A stretch of 39,236 bases of DNA from Bacilli bacterium (GCA_017886705.1 JAGHJJ010000016.1:1-39236), one strand, 5' to 3'. Positions 9,205-19,759 are shown, numbered from the stretch's first letter. The notes: a model not told the origin generated them from the letters alone. Translations and numbers: made by a program.

Positions 9205-10527
9205 TTACATTTTCTTTTTTTGATAACTGTGACTTTGTGTTCGATTATAGATTCCTTTTTTTCCTTCATATTCCCAGTAATCTAATTGTTTATTTAAAGT
9301 GTCTTTATCTATTTTTAAATAATCTTCTAACTCGTTAGGCCATAAAATATCAAATTTTTCTGTATCTTCATTCTTTCTTTCGATAAACATTGCAGGTAAA
9401 TTTCCTTCTGTAGAAGATAGTACATCTATTTTTCTACCGGTTATAATTTCATATGCTGCCTCTGGATGAAGTTCATCGTATAAAACATATAGTGCATCTG
9501 GTGGTAATAATTCTCTTCTAATATTTGAACGAGATCGTTTATGAAAGACGGTTGTTACTCCGAATTCATAAGGCCTTTTTAGTTGAGCTTCATATATACC
9601 TATATTGGTATTGTTAGGATCTTTTAAATTAGGACTATTTATTATTATTCCCACTTCTTCTTCAAAAGTAGGAGGTTCAGGCTGTACTTTTTTTGACCAT
9701 TTACCCTTTAAAAATAATAATTTATCTCGTAAGGCTCTATAGAAAGTTGTTGCTTTTTCAGATTGTTTTTCTTCTACGATAGGAAAATTACTGGCATCAA
9801 TTTTATAGTCTGCTAATCTATCGTCTAAAGATATGAAATTCCTATTATCTTGTGTTACTATTTGTTCTATTACAATGGAGTCTACATGTCTAGATGCACT
9901 TATATTATATTTTTTCAAATCTTCATTTAAACATCTTTCTACTTCGTTTATTATTGTTTGATAGCATTCTGTTTCTGTCATTACACTAAAAATCTTTGTT
10001 TTCATTATTGGAAACATACTACTATTTAAGCGGGATAGCATTTCTGTAGTAAAGTTTTGACTGTATTCTACTTTTATTACGCGGTATATTATTTTCGCTA
10101 AAGATGGAATTTGCGTATTTTTTATTACGGTTCTTAGATATGGTGTTAGTTGGTTTGTATAATCTACTAATAATTTACTATCCATATCATATTGTATCTC
10201 TTTATCAGCACGACTTAGAAGTTCTTCTAATCTTTTATTTTGTTCTTCACTCATCACAAGTTCACTTTTATATTTTTCTAAGTCTTTTAGATAGGCTACA
10301 TATTTGTCTTGTAGATCCATAGCTACCTCATATTTTAAAACTGGTCCATAAGATGTTTTTATAAAGTCATGAGTACTAATATTACTTTCTGTATTTTTCA
10401 TTACTTCTATTCCAGCTTTATAATATTCACAGTTATAGCCCTGCTCTTCTAGGCTACTTATTACCTCTTCTAATTCTTTTATTTGTTCTAAACACTTTTC
10501 TTTTTCTTTTGTTTTTATCGTTACCAT
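9205..10527 (-). CDS. Uncharacterised 440-aa protein
   Basis: Long open frame with N-terminal coiled-coil character; family not recognised. Confidence 0.75.
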   Translation of the reverse strand: MVTIKTKEKEKCLEQIKELEEVISSLEEQGYNCEYYKAGIEVMKNTESNISTHDFIKTSYGPVLKYEVAMDLQDKYVAYLKDLEKYKSELVMSEEQNKRLEELLSRADKEIQYDMDSKLLVDYTNQLTPYLRTVIKNTQIPSLAKIIYRVIKVEYSQNFTTEMLSRLNSSMFPIMKTKIFSVMTETECYQTIINEVERCLNEDLKKYNISASRHVDSIVIEQIVTQDNRNFISLDDRLADYKIDASNFPIVEEKQSEKATTFYRALRDKLLFLKGKWSKKVQPEPPTFEEEVGIIINSPNLKDPNNTNIGIYEAQLKRPYEFGVTTVFHKRSRSNIRRELLPPDALYVLYDELHPEAAYEIITGRKIDVLSSTEGNLPAMFIERKNEDTEKFDILWPNELEDYLKIDKDTLNKQLDYWEYEGKKGIYNRTQSHSYQKKKM

Positions 10528-10591
10528 TTTACTTATCTCCTCTAAACTTCTCTTTTGTTCTATTATAGTTTATAAAGATGAAAAGTAAAGA

Positions 10592-10619
10592 AAAAAGATA
10601 TGTTTAGCCATATCTTTTT
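10592..10619 (-). terminator. Intrinsic terminator of gap
   Basis: Perfect 11-bp stem AAAAAGATATG-TTTAGC-CATATCTTTTT. Confidence 0.8.
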
Positions 10620-10624
10620 ATGTA

Positions 10625-11629
10625 TTATAGATTAGATACATATTTTGCAGTTCTAATCATTTGAGCAGTATAACTCATTTCATTGTCATACCAAGAAACT
10701 ACTCTTACTAGTTGTTTTCCATCTACTTCTAGAACACTAGTAGATAGTCCGTCTACTAAAGAACCACAATGTCTTCCGATAACATCGCTTGATACAATAG
10801 GATCGTCTGTATATTGTAATGTTTCGTTTTGAGATGATTTTAATACTTCATTGATTTCTTCAGCTGTTGTATTCTTTGAGAATTCAAGTACTAAATCAAT
10901 TACAGAACCAGTTGGTACTGGTACACGCATTGCTGCTCCATCTAGTTTTCCATCTAGGTTAGGGCAAACTTTACCAATTGCAGATGCTGCTCCTGTTGAT
11001 GCTGGAACAATATTTGCAGCACAAGCTCTTCCACGACGAGCTTTAATTCCTTTTTTATGAGGCACATCAAGAGTTGCTTGATCATTTGTATAAGCATGTA
11101 CTGTTGTCATATAACCTTTTACAATTCCAAAGGCTTTATCTAATACATCTACTACTGGAGCTAGACAGTTTGTTGTACAGCTAGCAGCAGAAATAATTTT
11201 TTCTTCTCCTGTTAAAATCATATGGTTAACGTTATAAACTATTGTTTTAACGTCTCCTTTTGCTGGAGCAGAAATAATTACTTTTTTAGCTCCGGCATTA
11301 ATATGTGCCATAGCTTTTTCTTCTGATGTAAATTTACCAGTACATTCTAGTACTACATCAATATCTAAATCTTTCCATGGTAATAGAGATGGATCTGTTT
11401 CAGCATATACTTTAATGCTTCTATCTCCTACTACAATTGTATCATTTTCACTATGAATTTCATCAATACGATAATTTCTATGATTTGTATCGTACTTTAA
11501 TAAGTATGCTAATTGCTCAGCATCTGTTAAGTCGTTGATTGCGACAACTTCAAATTCTGGATCTTCTTCCATTAGTCGAAAAGCTAGTCTTCCAATTCTT
11601 CCGAATCCGTTGATTGCTACTCTTACCAT
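10625..11629 (-). CDS. gap: Glyceraldehyde-3-phosphate dehydrogenase, type I
   Basis: INGFGRIGRLAFR, SAASCTTNCLAPV, TVHAYTNDQ, WYDNEMSY. Confidence 0.98.
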   Translation of the reverse strand: MVRVAINGFGRIGRLAFRLMEEDPEFEVVAINDLTDAEQLAYLLKYDTNHRNYRIDEIHSENDTIVVGDRSIKVYAETDPSLLPWKDLDIDVVLECTGKFTSEEKAMAHINAGAKKVIISAPAKGDVKTIVYNVNHMILTGEEKIISAASCTTNCLAPVVDVLDKAFGIVKGYMTTVHAYTNDQATLDVPHKKGIKARRGRACAANIVPASTGAASAIGKVCPNLDGKLDGAAMRVPVPTGSVIDLVLEFSKNTTAEEINEVLKSSQNETLQYTDDPIVSSDVIGRHCGSLVDGLSTSVLEVDGKQLVRVVSWYDNEMSYTAQMIRTAKYVSNL

Positions 11630-11651
11630 TTATTATTCCTCCTTTATTTTC

Positions 11652-11680
11652 ATTATATAGTGTTCTTTTTTTTGTTTCAA
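11652..11680 (-). promoter_or_regulatory. Sigma-A-type promoter for gap
   Basis: Minus strand TTGAAA - 17 bp - TATAAT, followed by AAAGGAGG and the gap start. Confidence 0.75.
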
Positions 11681-11717
11681 TATATTCTAAGTTTTTTGAC
11701 ACTTTTTTGTCGCAAGA

Positions 11718-11744
11718 AAATATCCACAGGTTTTGTGGATATTT
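11718..11744 (-). terminator. Probable terminator of the nucleoside kinase gene (perfect inverted repeat)
   Basis: AAATATCCACA-GGTTT-TGTGGATATTT, 11-bp stem overlapping the kinase stop; T-rich run follows on the minus strand. Confidence 0.55.
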
Positions 11745-13398
11745 ATTCATGAAAACAGCTTCCGCCAATAAATTCTCTTAAAATAGAGTCTTGTGGAACA
11801 ACATCTGCGGGAATTGGTAAAAATAATCTTAAAAAGTTTATTAATCTTTTTGCTTCTTCATAATATGGAGAGTCTTGTGGAACCGAATAAAGTAGTGGTT
11901 CTACATAAGTTTTTAAGACACCAATTTCATAAATTAAAGCTGAATTAAATGTAAAATCAGCATCATCTTGGAATGGGAAGATATATTTTTCTTCTCCACG
12001 TCTTACGCTATCCCAAGATTTTAAGGTATGCTCTACATTATTATTTCTTGTTCTATTATCTCTTATTATTCTTCTTAACATACGATTGTCGGTTGTTGAT
12101 ACACGATTATGATCATCTAAGTTTAACTCTGTTAACGCAGAAATATATATTTTGTATTTTTTAGCTCTAGGAATATTAGTTAGCACCTTATTATCTAGAG
12201 CATGTATTCCTTCTATTACTAGAATATCTTCTTCTCCTAACGATATTTCTTTATTAAATTCTTTTTTGCCAACCAAAAAGCTATACGTTGGAATTGTGAC
12301 TATTTTTCCCTTTAATAAGTCTTCGATTTGCTTGTCAAATAACTTCATATCAATTGCTTCTAAACATTCATAGTCTGGTTTTCCATTCTCATCTAATGGT
12401 GTTTCTTCTCGTTCTACAAAGTAGTCATCCATAGATAATACTTTTGGATGAAGTCCAAAGCTTTCTAAATACATGCATAATTTTTTAGATGTTGTTGTCT
12501 TTCCTGAAGAAGAAGGTCCAGCCATTAATACTATTTTTATATCTTTTCTTCTTTTATTTATTTCACGGGCTAAGTTTAATAAACGATTACTTTGTAATGT
12601 TTCATCAATTCTTATTAAATCGTTGATTTTACCTAATGATACTACCTTATTTAAATCAACAGAATTTTCTACTCCTATTATTTTGGCCCAGTCACGACAT
12701 TCTTGGAAAACTTCAAACATGTGTGGATGATGTTTGTATGGTGGAATTTTTTCTGGAATATAGACTGTTGGAAATTGTAGTACAAATCCATTATCCTTAA
12801 TAAAAGTTATATCAAAATCTTTTACTTTTCCTGTAGAAGTTGGCATTAGATTATAAAAATAATTATAATAATTTCCTAGACGATATAACGTAATATAACT
12901 ATTCGTATTATAGGTCATTACTCCTGCCTTGGTTTTATCATTTTTACTATTAAAATATTTAATTGCTTCTGCTCTATCTACTGTACTTTTAATAATTGGC
13001 ATATCCGCTTCTATTATTTTTTTCATACCTTCTTTGATATTTTTCATACGTGTTTCTGTTAGTTTAAAATTCGTTTCAATATATAGTCCTTTATCTAAAG
13101 AGTGTTGAACTTGAATATTAGCATCTTCTCCAAATAATTTCTTTATAGTATATAGTAGTACATAGGTAAGTCCACTAATATGCGTTCTATTTGCTTCTCT
13201 GGTTGTTAAATCACAAAACTCAATTTTAGAATTTTCATCTACTTCGTTTGTTAACTCTTCTAATTTATTATTTACTTTTGCTAATAAAATTGGATATTTA
13301 TAATATTTTTGAAACTCTTTAGCAATTTCTTCTAAGGTCATTCCTTTGCTTAGTTGATATTTTTTTCCTCTTATTTCTACTTCTAATGTTTCTATCAT
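11743..13398 (-). CDS. Nucleoside (uridine) kinase-like protein with N-terminal TGS/ThrRS-like domain
   Basis: P-loop [38 protein letters not shown] terminus resembles TGS plus ThrRS second additional domain. Confidence 0.85.
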   Translation of the reverse strand: MIETLEVEIRGKKYQLSKGMTLEEIAKEFQKYYKYPILLAKVNNKLEELTNEVDENSKIEFCDLTTREANRTHISGLTYVLLYTIKKLFGEDANIQVQHSLDKGLYIETNFKLTETRMKNIKEGMKKIIEADMPIIKSTVDRAEAIKYFNSKNDKTKAGVMTYNTNSYITLYRLGNYYNYFYNLMPTSTGKVKDFDITFIKDNGFVLQFPTVYIPEKIPPYKHHPHMFEVFQECRDWAKIIGVENSVDLNKVVSLGKINDLIRIDETLQSNRLLNLAREINKRRKDIKIVLMAGPSSSGKTTTSKKLCMYLESFGLHPKVLSMDDYFVEREETPLDENGKPDYECLEAIDMKLFDKQIEDLLKGKIVTIPTYSFLVGKKEFNKEISLGEEDILVIEGIHALDNKVLTNIPRAKKYKIYISALTELNLDDHNRVSTTDNRMLRRIIRDNRTRNNNVEHTLKSWDSVRRGEEKYIFPFQDDADFTFNSALIYEIGVLKTYVEPLLYSVPQDSPYYEEAKRLINFLRLFLPIPADVVPQDSILREFIGGSCFHE

Positions 13399-13507
13399 TT
13401 TGCTTCACCCTTTTTTATTTTCTCTTACTATTGTATCATACTTTGTCGTTTTGAAATATACATATTTTATTTTCTTTACATCTATACTAAAGATAGGTGA
13501 TATAGAT

Positions 13508-14083
13508 ATGAGTTTAGTTCCTGTAGTTATTGAAAAAGAATTAGATGGAGAACGTAGCTATGATATTTTTTCTAGATTATTAAAAGAGAGAATTATTTTT
13601 ATTAGTGGTGAAATTAATGATACTTTAGCTAACAGTGTGATTGCTTCTTTGTTATATTTAGATTCTATTAGTCATGATGATATTTCTATTTATATTAATT
13701 CTCCAGGTGGTAGTGTTTCTTCTGGTCTGGCTATTTATGATACTATGCAATTTATTTCTAGTGACGTATCTACTATTTGTGTTGGCATGGCAGCAAGCAT
13801 GGGAGCTTTTTTACTATCTTCTGGTACTATTGGTAAAAGGTTTGCTTTACCTAATTCTGATATTATGATACATCAACCTCTGGGCGGTGCAGAAGGACAA
13901 GCTAGTGATATTAAGATTACCTCTGATCATATTGTGTTACTTCGTAAACGATTAAATAAAATTCTTGCTAAAAACACGAAGCAGACTCTTCGAAAAATAG
14001 AAAAAGATACGGAACGTGATTATTATTTGGATGCTAGAGAAGCTTTAGAATATGGTCTCGTTGACAAAATAATTCAAAAATAA
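13508..14083 (+). CDS. clpP: ATP-dependent Clp protease proteolytic subunit
   Basis: [22 protein letters not shown] (Ser), [12 protein letters not shown] (His), [21 protein letters not shown] at 13508 preferred over ORF-track start 13400. Confidence 0.96.
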   Translation: MSLVPVVIEKELDGERSYDIFSRLLKERIIFISGEINDTLANSVIASLLYLDSISHDDISIYINSPGGSVSSGLAIYDTMQFISSDVSTICVGMAASMGAFLLSSGTIGKRFALPNSDIMIHQPLGGAEGQASDIKITSDHIVLLRKRLNKILAKNTKQTLRKIEKDTERDYYLDAREALEYGLVDKIIQK

Positions 14084-14112
14084 AACTATTAGGGTCATTC
14101 TAATAGTTATTT
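14082..14112. terminator. Bidirectional terminator between convergent clpP and whiA
   Basis: AACTATTAG-GGTCATT-CTAATAGTT stem with T tract. Confidence 0.7.
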
Positions 14113-15051
14113 TTCTTTATTTTCTAATTTTTTAAATCTTGTTGCTAGCTCCTTAATCTTTCTAAATCTATGATTTAGTCCTGATTTCGTTATTGAATTT
14201 CCTGTTTCTAGAGATATAATTTCACTTAATTCTTTTAGAGACGCTTCTGGATATTTCTTTCGATACTCTAGAGCTTGTTGCGTTTTATCATCTAACAGAC
14301 TAATTCCTAGATTATCTTCAATAATGGCAATATCATCTAGTTGGGCGGTGGCAGTTGCTACCACTTTATCCATATTGGCTTGTTCACAATTATTTAGGCG
14401 ATTAGCCTGATTTTTTTGATTTCTATAAATTCTTTGGTTTTCAAAATATAATACGGCATTATTTGCCTTTATTATTTTTAAAAAGTCACTTATTTTATCT
14501 GCTTCTTTAATATATAGCATGTAACCTTTATCTCTGGTTAGAATTTTTACGTTTAAATCAAATAGGTTTAATAGTTTTTGTACAAATACTGCTTCTCCCG
14601 ATTCTTCTATTAATAACTCCATATGGTATCTTGAAGTTCTAGGATCATTAATACTTCCTGATGCTAAGAAGACACCTCTTAAATACGCTCTGATTTCTTC
14701 GTTAGCTCCAGTAATATATTGCGGAGGCTTTTCTAAATATTCTCCCTGTTTATTTTGATAGCCGATATCTTCTAAGATAAAATCTTTTTTTTCTTCTATC
14801 GTTAGTGCTAGTAAGTCTTTCTTACTAAAGTTTAGACTATCTTTTATTTCTTTTTTTATTTTTACTTCATACAGGATTTCTATTTGTTTTTCAATTCTTT
14901 CACAAATAAGAGGATTTTCTGTTGTTAATTGAAAGCCATTTTGTGTTTGATGTCCATTATTTCTAATATATCCAGATAGCTCTGCAATCATTTCTGATTT
15001 TGAGGCAATATTTTTGGAAATTTCTTCTTTAATATCTGTTGTATATGACAT
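14107..15051 (-). CDS. whiA: Sporulation/cell division regulator WhiA
   Basis: LAGLIDADG-like N-terminal fold (AYLRGVFLASGSINDP) and C-terminal HTH (YPEASLKELSEII...SKSGLNHRFRKI). Confidence 0.93.
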   Translation of the reverse strand: MSYTTDIKEEISKNIASKSEMIAELSGYIRNNGHQTQNGFQLTTENPLICERIEKQIEILYEVKIKKEIKDSLNFSKKDLLALTIEEKKDFILEDIGYQNKQGEYLEKPPQYITGANEEIRAYLRGVFLASGSINDPRTSRYHMELLIEESGEAVFVQKLLNLFDLNVKILTRDKGYMLYIKEADKISDFLKIIKANNAVLYFENQRIYRNQKNQANRLNNCEQANMDKVVATATAQLDDIAIIEDNLGISLLDDKTQQALEYRKKYPEASLKELSEIISLETGNSITKSGLNHRFRKIKELATRFKKLENKEK

Positions 15052-15052
15052 G

Positions 15053-16006
15053 TTAATTCCTCATTAAATAATTAAATATTAATGTGCTTAATTTCAAACT
15101 ATTATGTCTAATTGTATTATCTTCAATATTAATTAAATCTGCTGCGATTAATTCTACACCCATTTCTTTTAAACGTTTTTCATCTACTTTTACTGGAGTT
15201 TTATATTCTTCTGTGTAATATTTTTCAGCTATTTTTTTATCAATCTTGGAGTTGCTTGCAATTACTACATCTATTTTTCTTGTTTCTAGATGTTTATTTA
15301 ACATATTTATATGATCTCCTACTGCGAAATCGTCTGTTTCTCCTGGTTGTGTTACTGAGTTACATAAGTACATAATTGGTGCCTTTGTTTTTGTTAATTC
15401 TTTTTGAACATCTTTACAAATAATATTTGGTAAGATGCTTGTATAGAGACTACCCATACTAAAAATAATTAAATCAGCTTCTTTAATGGCATTTAATACT
15501 TCTGGTAAAACTTTAGGTTCTTCTTTATAATAGATTCTTTCAAACTTGTGATGTGCTTTTGTAATTTCGTCTTCTCCTTCGATAACATTTCCGTCTTTAT
15601 CTAATCCCATTAAAGTTAGGGATGAATCTTCTGAAATTGGCAACACTGTATGTTTTACATCTAGTAATTTACTTAATGCAGCAATTGATTCTTTTAGGGA
15701 ACCTGTGATGTCTAATAATGATGTTAGAATTAAATTTCCTGTGGCATGACCATCTAGGTCGCTTGATGTACGAAAACGATACTCCATCATCTTTTTGATT
15801 GGTTCATCAATTCCTGACAATGCAGTAATTACTTTTCTAATGTCGCCTACTGCCGGAGTATTAAATTCTTTTCTTAATTTTCCTGTTGATTTTCCATTAT
15901 CAGATACTGTAATTACCGCGGTGATATCTACTGGAAAATCTTTTAACCCTTTTAATAAATATGATAATCCTGTACCTCCACCAAATATAACGACTTTTTT
16001 ATACAT
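15053..16006 (-). CDS. yvcK: YvcK/CofD-family gluconeogenesis factor
   Basis: VVIFGGGTGLSYLLKGLK, VSDNGKSTGKLRKEF, FSMGSLYTSILPN, YLCNSVTQPGETD. Confidence 0.94.
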   Translation of the reverse strand: MYKKVVIFGGGTGLSYLLKGLKDFPVDITAVITVSDNGKSTGKLRKEFNTPAVGDIRKVITALSGIDEPIKKMMEYRFRTSSDLDGHATGNLILTSLLDITGSLKESIAALSKLLDVKHTVLPISEDSSLTLMGLDKDGNVIEGEDEITKAHHKFERIYYKEEPKVLPEVLNAIKEADLIIFSMGSLYTSILPNIICKDVQKELTKTKAPIMYLCNSVTQPGETDDFAVGDHINMLNKHLETRKIDVVIASNSKIDKKIAEKYYTEEYKTPVKVDEKRLKEMGVELIAADLINIEDNTIRHNSLKLSTLIFNYLMRN

Positions 16007-16020
16007 ATTCTTTCCTCCTG

Positions 16021-16806
16021 CTATGCATTATATTGCTTATTATTTTTTCTTAACATGTTGACAATAATAATAATTAGTCCAGATACGATAAATACTATTG
16101 ATACAATTTGTGCTATTTTATAGGTTCCTAGCATTAGGGAATCTGTTCTCATTCCTTCTATAAAAAATCTGATGATACCGTACCATAGTAGATAGAAGCC
16201 TGTTAATTGACCTAGTTTTAGGTATTTAAATCTTCGTATTAATAGCATTGCTAAAAAGCCTAATAAACACCAGAGTGACTCATAAAAGAAAGTAGGCTGT
16301 CTATATTCTCCTAAAATATACATTCCTTGTATTACAAAACTTGGTATTCCTAACGATTTTAGATGAGCTGATGTAGTGACTGGTCCATATGCTTCACTGT
16401 TAAAGAAATTTCCCCAGCGCCCTATGGCTTGCGCTATAATTAGACCAACTACAATGATATCTAACATTTTCCAGATATTTACCTTATGTTTTTTACATGA
16501 TACAATTACCACTATTAATCCGGCTATGATACCGCCATGAATTGCGAGACCACCATTCCAGATTTGTAATATTTCTAATGGCCTATCTAAGTAATAAGAC
16601 AGATTAAATAATACATAATACAATCTTGCACCTATGATTCCTATGATTATGGTGTTAAACGCTAGGTTTACTAAGAAATCTTCATCAATTCCTCTTTTCT
16701 TTGATTCTCTATATATTAGAATGCAAGCTACTAACATACCTAGGAATATAAAGATGGAATACCAATATATTTGAATTACACCTAGATCCAATGCTACTTG
16801 ATTCAT
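16021..16806 (-). CDS. lgt: Prolipoprotein diacylglyceryl transferase
   Basis: NGGLAIHGGIIAG, IGRWGNFFNSEAYG, multiple TM segments; ATG at 16806 has AAGG at suitable spacing. Confidence 0.95.
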   Translation of the reverse strand: MNQVALDLGVIQIYWYSIFIFLGMLVACILIYRESKKRGIDEDFLVNLAFNTIIIGIIGARLYYVLFNLSYYLDRPLEILQIWNGGLAIHGGIIAGLIVVIVSCKKHKVNIWKMLDIIVVGLIIAQAIGRWGNFFNSEAYGPVTTSAHLKSLGIPSFVIQGMYILGEYRQPTFFYESLWCLLGFLAMLLIRRFKYLKLGQLTGFYLLWYGIIRFFIEGMRTDSLMLGTYKIAQIVSIVFIVSGLIIIIVNMLRKNNKQYNA

Positions 16807-16832
16807 AAACATCCTTCTTTGCTTTTATTCTT

Positions 16833-19646
16833 TTACAAAATTTTCTTTAAAAATTGGCCTGTATATGATTCTTTTACTTTTGCGACTTCTTCTGGAGTTC
16901 CTGTTGCAACAATTTGTCCTCCTTCGTCTCCACCTTCAGGACCTAGGTCAATGATATAGTCAGCAACTTTGATTACATCTAAGTTGTGTTCAATCACTAC
17001 TACCGTATCTTTATTATCTACTATTTTTTGTAAAATTGCAAGCAAACGCTTAATGTCATCCGTATGAAGACCGGTCGTTGGTTCGTCTAGTACAAATAAG
17101 GTCTTTCCGGTTGCTTTTTTCTGTAATTCTTTTGCTAATTTTACACGTTCTGCTTCTCCTCCTGAAAGGGTTGGAGCTGGTTGACCTAATTTAATATAGC
17201 CAAGTCCTACATCTTCTAATACTTGGAGTTTGTTTTTGATTTTTGGTACGTTTGAGAAAAACTCTAGTGCTTCTGATACTCTCATGTCTAGTACTTCTGC
17301 AATATTTTTTCCTTTATATTTTATGTTTAGGGTTTCTCTATTATACCTCGTTCCATGACATACTTCACATGGTACATAAACATCTGGTAAGAAGTGCATT
17401 TCTATTTTTTTCACACCATCTCCACGACAAGCTTCACAACGCCCGCCTTTGACATTGAATGAGAAACGATTCTTTTCAAAGCCGTACATTTTCGCTTCTT
17501 TGGTGGTTGTGAATAATGTACGTATGTCATCGAATACTCCCGTATAGGTTGCGGGATTTGATCTTGGTGTTCTACCGATCGGGTTTTGAGAAATTGCTAC
17601 TATTTTATCAATGTTATCTAGTCCTAAAATTTTTTTATGTTTTCCTGGCTTTTCTTTGGAATGATATATTTTTGCGGCTACTGCCTTACAAAGTATTTCA
17701 TTTACTAAACTACTTTTTCCACTTCCTGATACTCCTGTTACACAGGTAAATGTTCCAAGAGGAATATCTACATCAATATTTTTTAAGTTGTGCTCTTCAG
17801 CACCTTTTATCTTTAAGAACTTCTTATTTCCTTTTCTTCTTGTTTTTGGAACTTCAATACATTTCTTTCCACTCAAATATTGTCCGGTGATACTATTTTC
17901 GTTTTTCATTACTTCTTCTGGAGTTCCGGCTGCTACTACTTGTCCTCCATGTTCTCCAGCACCTGGTCCAATGTCTACTAAATAGTCACAGGCAAGCATG
18001 GTATCGGTATCGTGCTCAACAACAATTAAAGTATTTCCTAAATCACGCATTTCTAACATGGAGTTAATTAACTTTTCATTATCTCGTTGATGTAGTCCAA
18101 TACTTGGCTCATCTAATACATATAGTACACCTGTCAAGTGAGATCCAATTTGCGTTGCTAATCTTATACGTTGTGCTTCTCCACCTGATAAGGTACCAGC
18201 ACTTCTACTTAGTGTTAAATATTCAAGTCCTACATTTTTTAAGAAATGTAGTCGGTCCTGGACTTCTTTAATGACTAATTTGGCTATTTCTTTTTTCTCT
18301 TCTGATAATTCTAGATTATCAAAGAAAGGTATTAACTCTTTAATACTCATCTCAGTTACTTCATAGATGTTTTTTCCACTTAATTTTACTGATAATACGT
18401 CATCTTTTAATCTTGCTCCATGACAAGTTTCGCAAGTGTGTTCTACCATATAATTTTCTAGCCATTCTCTGATCCATGTTGAACTTGTTTCCATGTATCT
18501 TCTTTCTAGGTTGGTTATAATTCCTTCATAGAAATCTCTACTATTATATTTATTGCCACTTTTTGATGAATACTGAAAATGTATTACTTCATCTGAGCCA
18601 TAAAGAATGACATCTTGTTGCTTTTGAGTTAATTTTTTCCATGGTTTTTTCATATCTATTTTATAGTGTTTGCAAACACATTCTAGCTTTTTATAGTCTA
18701 GTCCTTCCGGGTCATCTGTTAATGTTTTTATACATCCATCGGCAATTGATTTATCTTTGTCTGGAATTAATAAGTCCGCATCTATTTGTAGCTTCACTCC
18801 TAGACCTTTACAATCTGGACAAGCACCATACGGAGCATTGAAACTAAAGATTCTTGGTTCTAATTCTGGTAGAGAAAATTCACAATATGGACAAGCAAAT
18901 GCTTCTGATAATACTAGTTCCTTTTTATTTTCTCCTAATATTTCCACTACTACTTTACCTTCTGATAGTTTGGTTGCTCCTTCGATTGCTTCAAATAGTC
19001 TGGATCTTGAACCTTCTTTGATGATTAATCTATCAAATACAACATCAATTTTATGTTTTTTGTTTTTGTCTAGCATGATATCTTCTGATAAATCCATCAT
19101 TTCTCCGTCAACACGAACTCTAACATATCCTTCTTTGCGTAAATCTTCTAGTAAATCTTTTTGTGTTCCTTTTTCGCCATGTACTACTGGTGACATGATG
19201 ATTATCTTTGTTCCTTCAGGATATTCTAAAACTTTATTTGTCATTTCTTCTACACTTTGAGAAGATATTGGAATATTGTGGTTTGGACAGTAAGGAACTC
19301 CGACGCGAGCAAAAATTAGTCTTAGATAATCATAAATTTCTGTTACTGTTCCTACTGTTGATCTTGGATTGTTGTTTGTTGTTTTTTGATCAATACTAAT
19401 CGCAGGGGATAATCCTTCGATACTATCTACATCTGGTTTTTCACTTCCACCTAAAAATTGTCTAGCATAGGCAGAAAGGCTTTCTACATATCTTCTTTGA
19501 CCTTCTGCATAAATAGTATCAAAAGCTAAACTACTTTTTCCACTTCCTGATAAACCAGTCATTACAATAAGTTTATTCTTTGGTAATTCAATATTTATAT
19601 TTTTTAAATTGTTTTCTCTTGCACCTTTTACAATAATTTTATCCAT
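16833..19646 (-). CDS. uvrA: UvrABC system protein A
   Basis: Two ABC ATPase modules, zinc-binding CxxC pairs, VVEHDTDTM / VVIEHNLDVI. Confidence 0.98.
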   Translation of the reverse strand: MDKIIVKGARENNLKNINIELPKNKLIVMTGLSGSGKSSLAFDTIYAEGQRRYVESLSAYARQFLGGSEKPDVDSIEGLSPAISIDQKTTNNNPRSTVGTVTEIYDYLRLIFARVGVPYCPNHNIPISSQSVEEMTNKVLEYPEGTKIIIMSPVVHGEKGTQKDLLEDLRKEGYVRVRVDGEMMDLSEDIMLDKNKKHKIDVVFDRLIIKEGSRSRLFEAIEGATKLSEGKVVVEILGENKKELVLSEAFACPYCEFSLPELEPRIFSFNAPYGACPDCKGLGVKLQIDADLLIPDKDKSIADGCIKTLTDDPEGLDYKKLECVCKHYKIDMKKPWKKLTQKQQDVILYGSDEVIHFQYSSKSGNKYNSRDFYEGIITNLERRYMETSSTWIREWLENYMVEHTCETCHGARLKDDVLSVKLSGKNIYEVTEMSIKELIPFFDNLELSEEKKEIAKLVIKEVQDRLHFLKNVGLEYLTLSRSAGTLSGGEAQRIRLATQIGSHLTGVLYVLDEPSIGLHQRDNEKLINSMLEMRDLGNTLIVVEHDTDTMLACDYLVDIGPGAGEHGGQVVAAGTPEEVMKNENSITGQYLSGKKCIEVPKTRRKGNKKFLKIKGAEEHNLKNIDVDIPLGTFTCVTGVSGSGKSSLVNEILCKAVAAKIYHSKEKPGKHKKILGLDNIDKIVAISQNPIGRTPRSNPATYTGVFDDIRTLFTTTKEAKMYGFEKNRFSFNVKGGRCEACRGDGVKKIEMHFLPDVYVPCEVCHGTRYNRETLNIKYKGKNIAEVLDMRVSEALEFFSNVPKIKNKLQVLEDVGLGYIKLGQPAPTLSGGEAERVKLAKELQKKATGKTLFVLDEPTTGLHTDDIKRLLAILQKIVDNKDTVVVIEHNLDVIKVADYIIDLGPEGGDEGGQIVATGTPEEVAKVKESYTGQFLKKIL

Positions 19647-19717
19647 TTATACTTCACCTGCCACATATTATAACATAACTTTGTTATTTTTTATTCATTA
19701 ATTTGATGCATACTTAT

Positions 19718-19745
19718 TTTATAGCAAGAAACATTTGTTCGTCAA
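19718..19745 (-). promoter_or_regulatory. uvrA promoter with embedded SOS (LexA/DinR) box
   Basis: Minus strand TTGACG - 16 bp - TATAAA; CGAACAAATGTTTC (19728-19741) matches the B. subtilis consensus CGAACRNRYGTTYC at every position. Confidence 0.75.
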
Positions 19746-19759
19746 TCGAACAAAACGAA

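Noticed and set aside
11690-11715. Direct repeat TTTTTTGACA / TTTTTTGTCG upstream of gap as a CggR- or Rex-like operator
   Set aside because: Too short and AT-rich; does not match an operator I can name with confidence.
11550-11768. 72-aa minus ORF overlapping the gap start
   Set aside because: Spans the gap promoter and ribosome-binding site in another frame; no independent start signals.
18757-19260. 167-aa plus-strand ORF antisense to uvrA
   Set aside because: Mirror frame of a highly conserved coding sequence; composition is typical of antisense ORFs.
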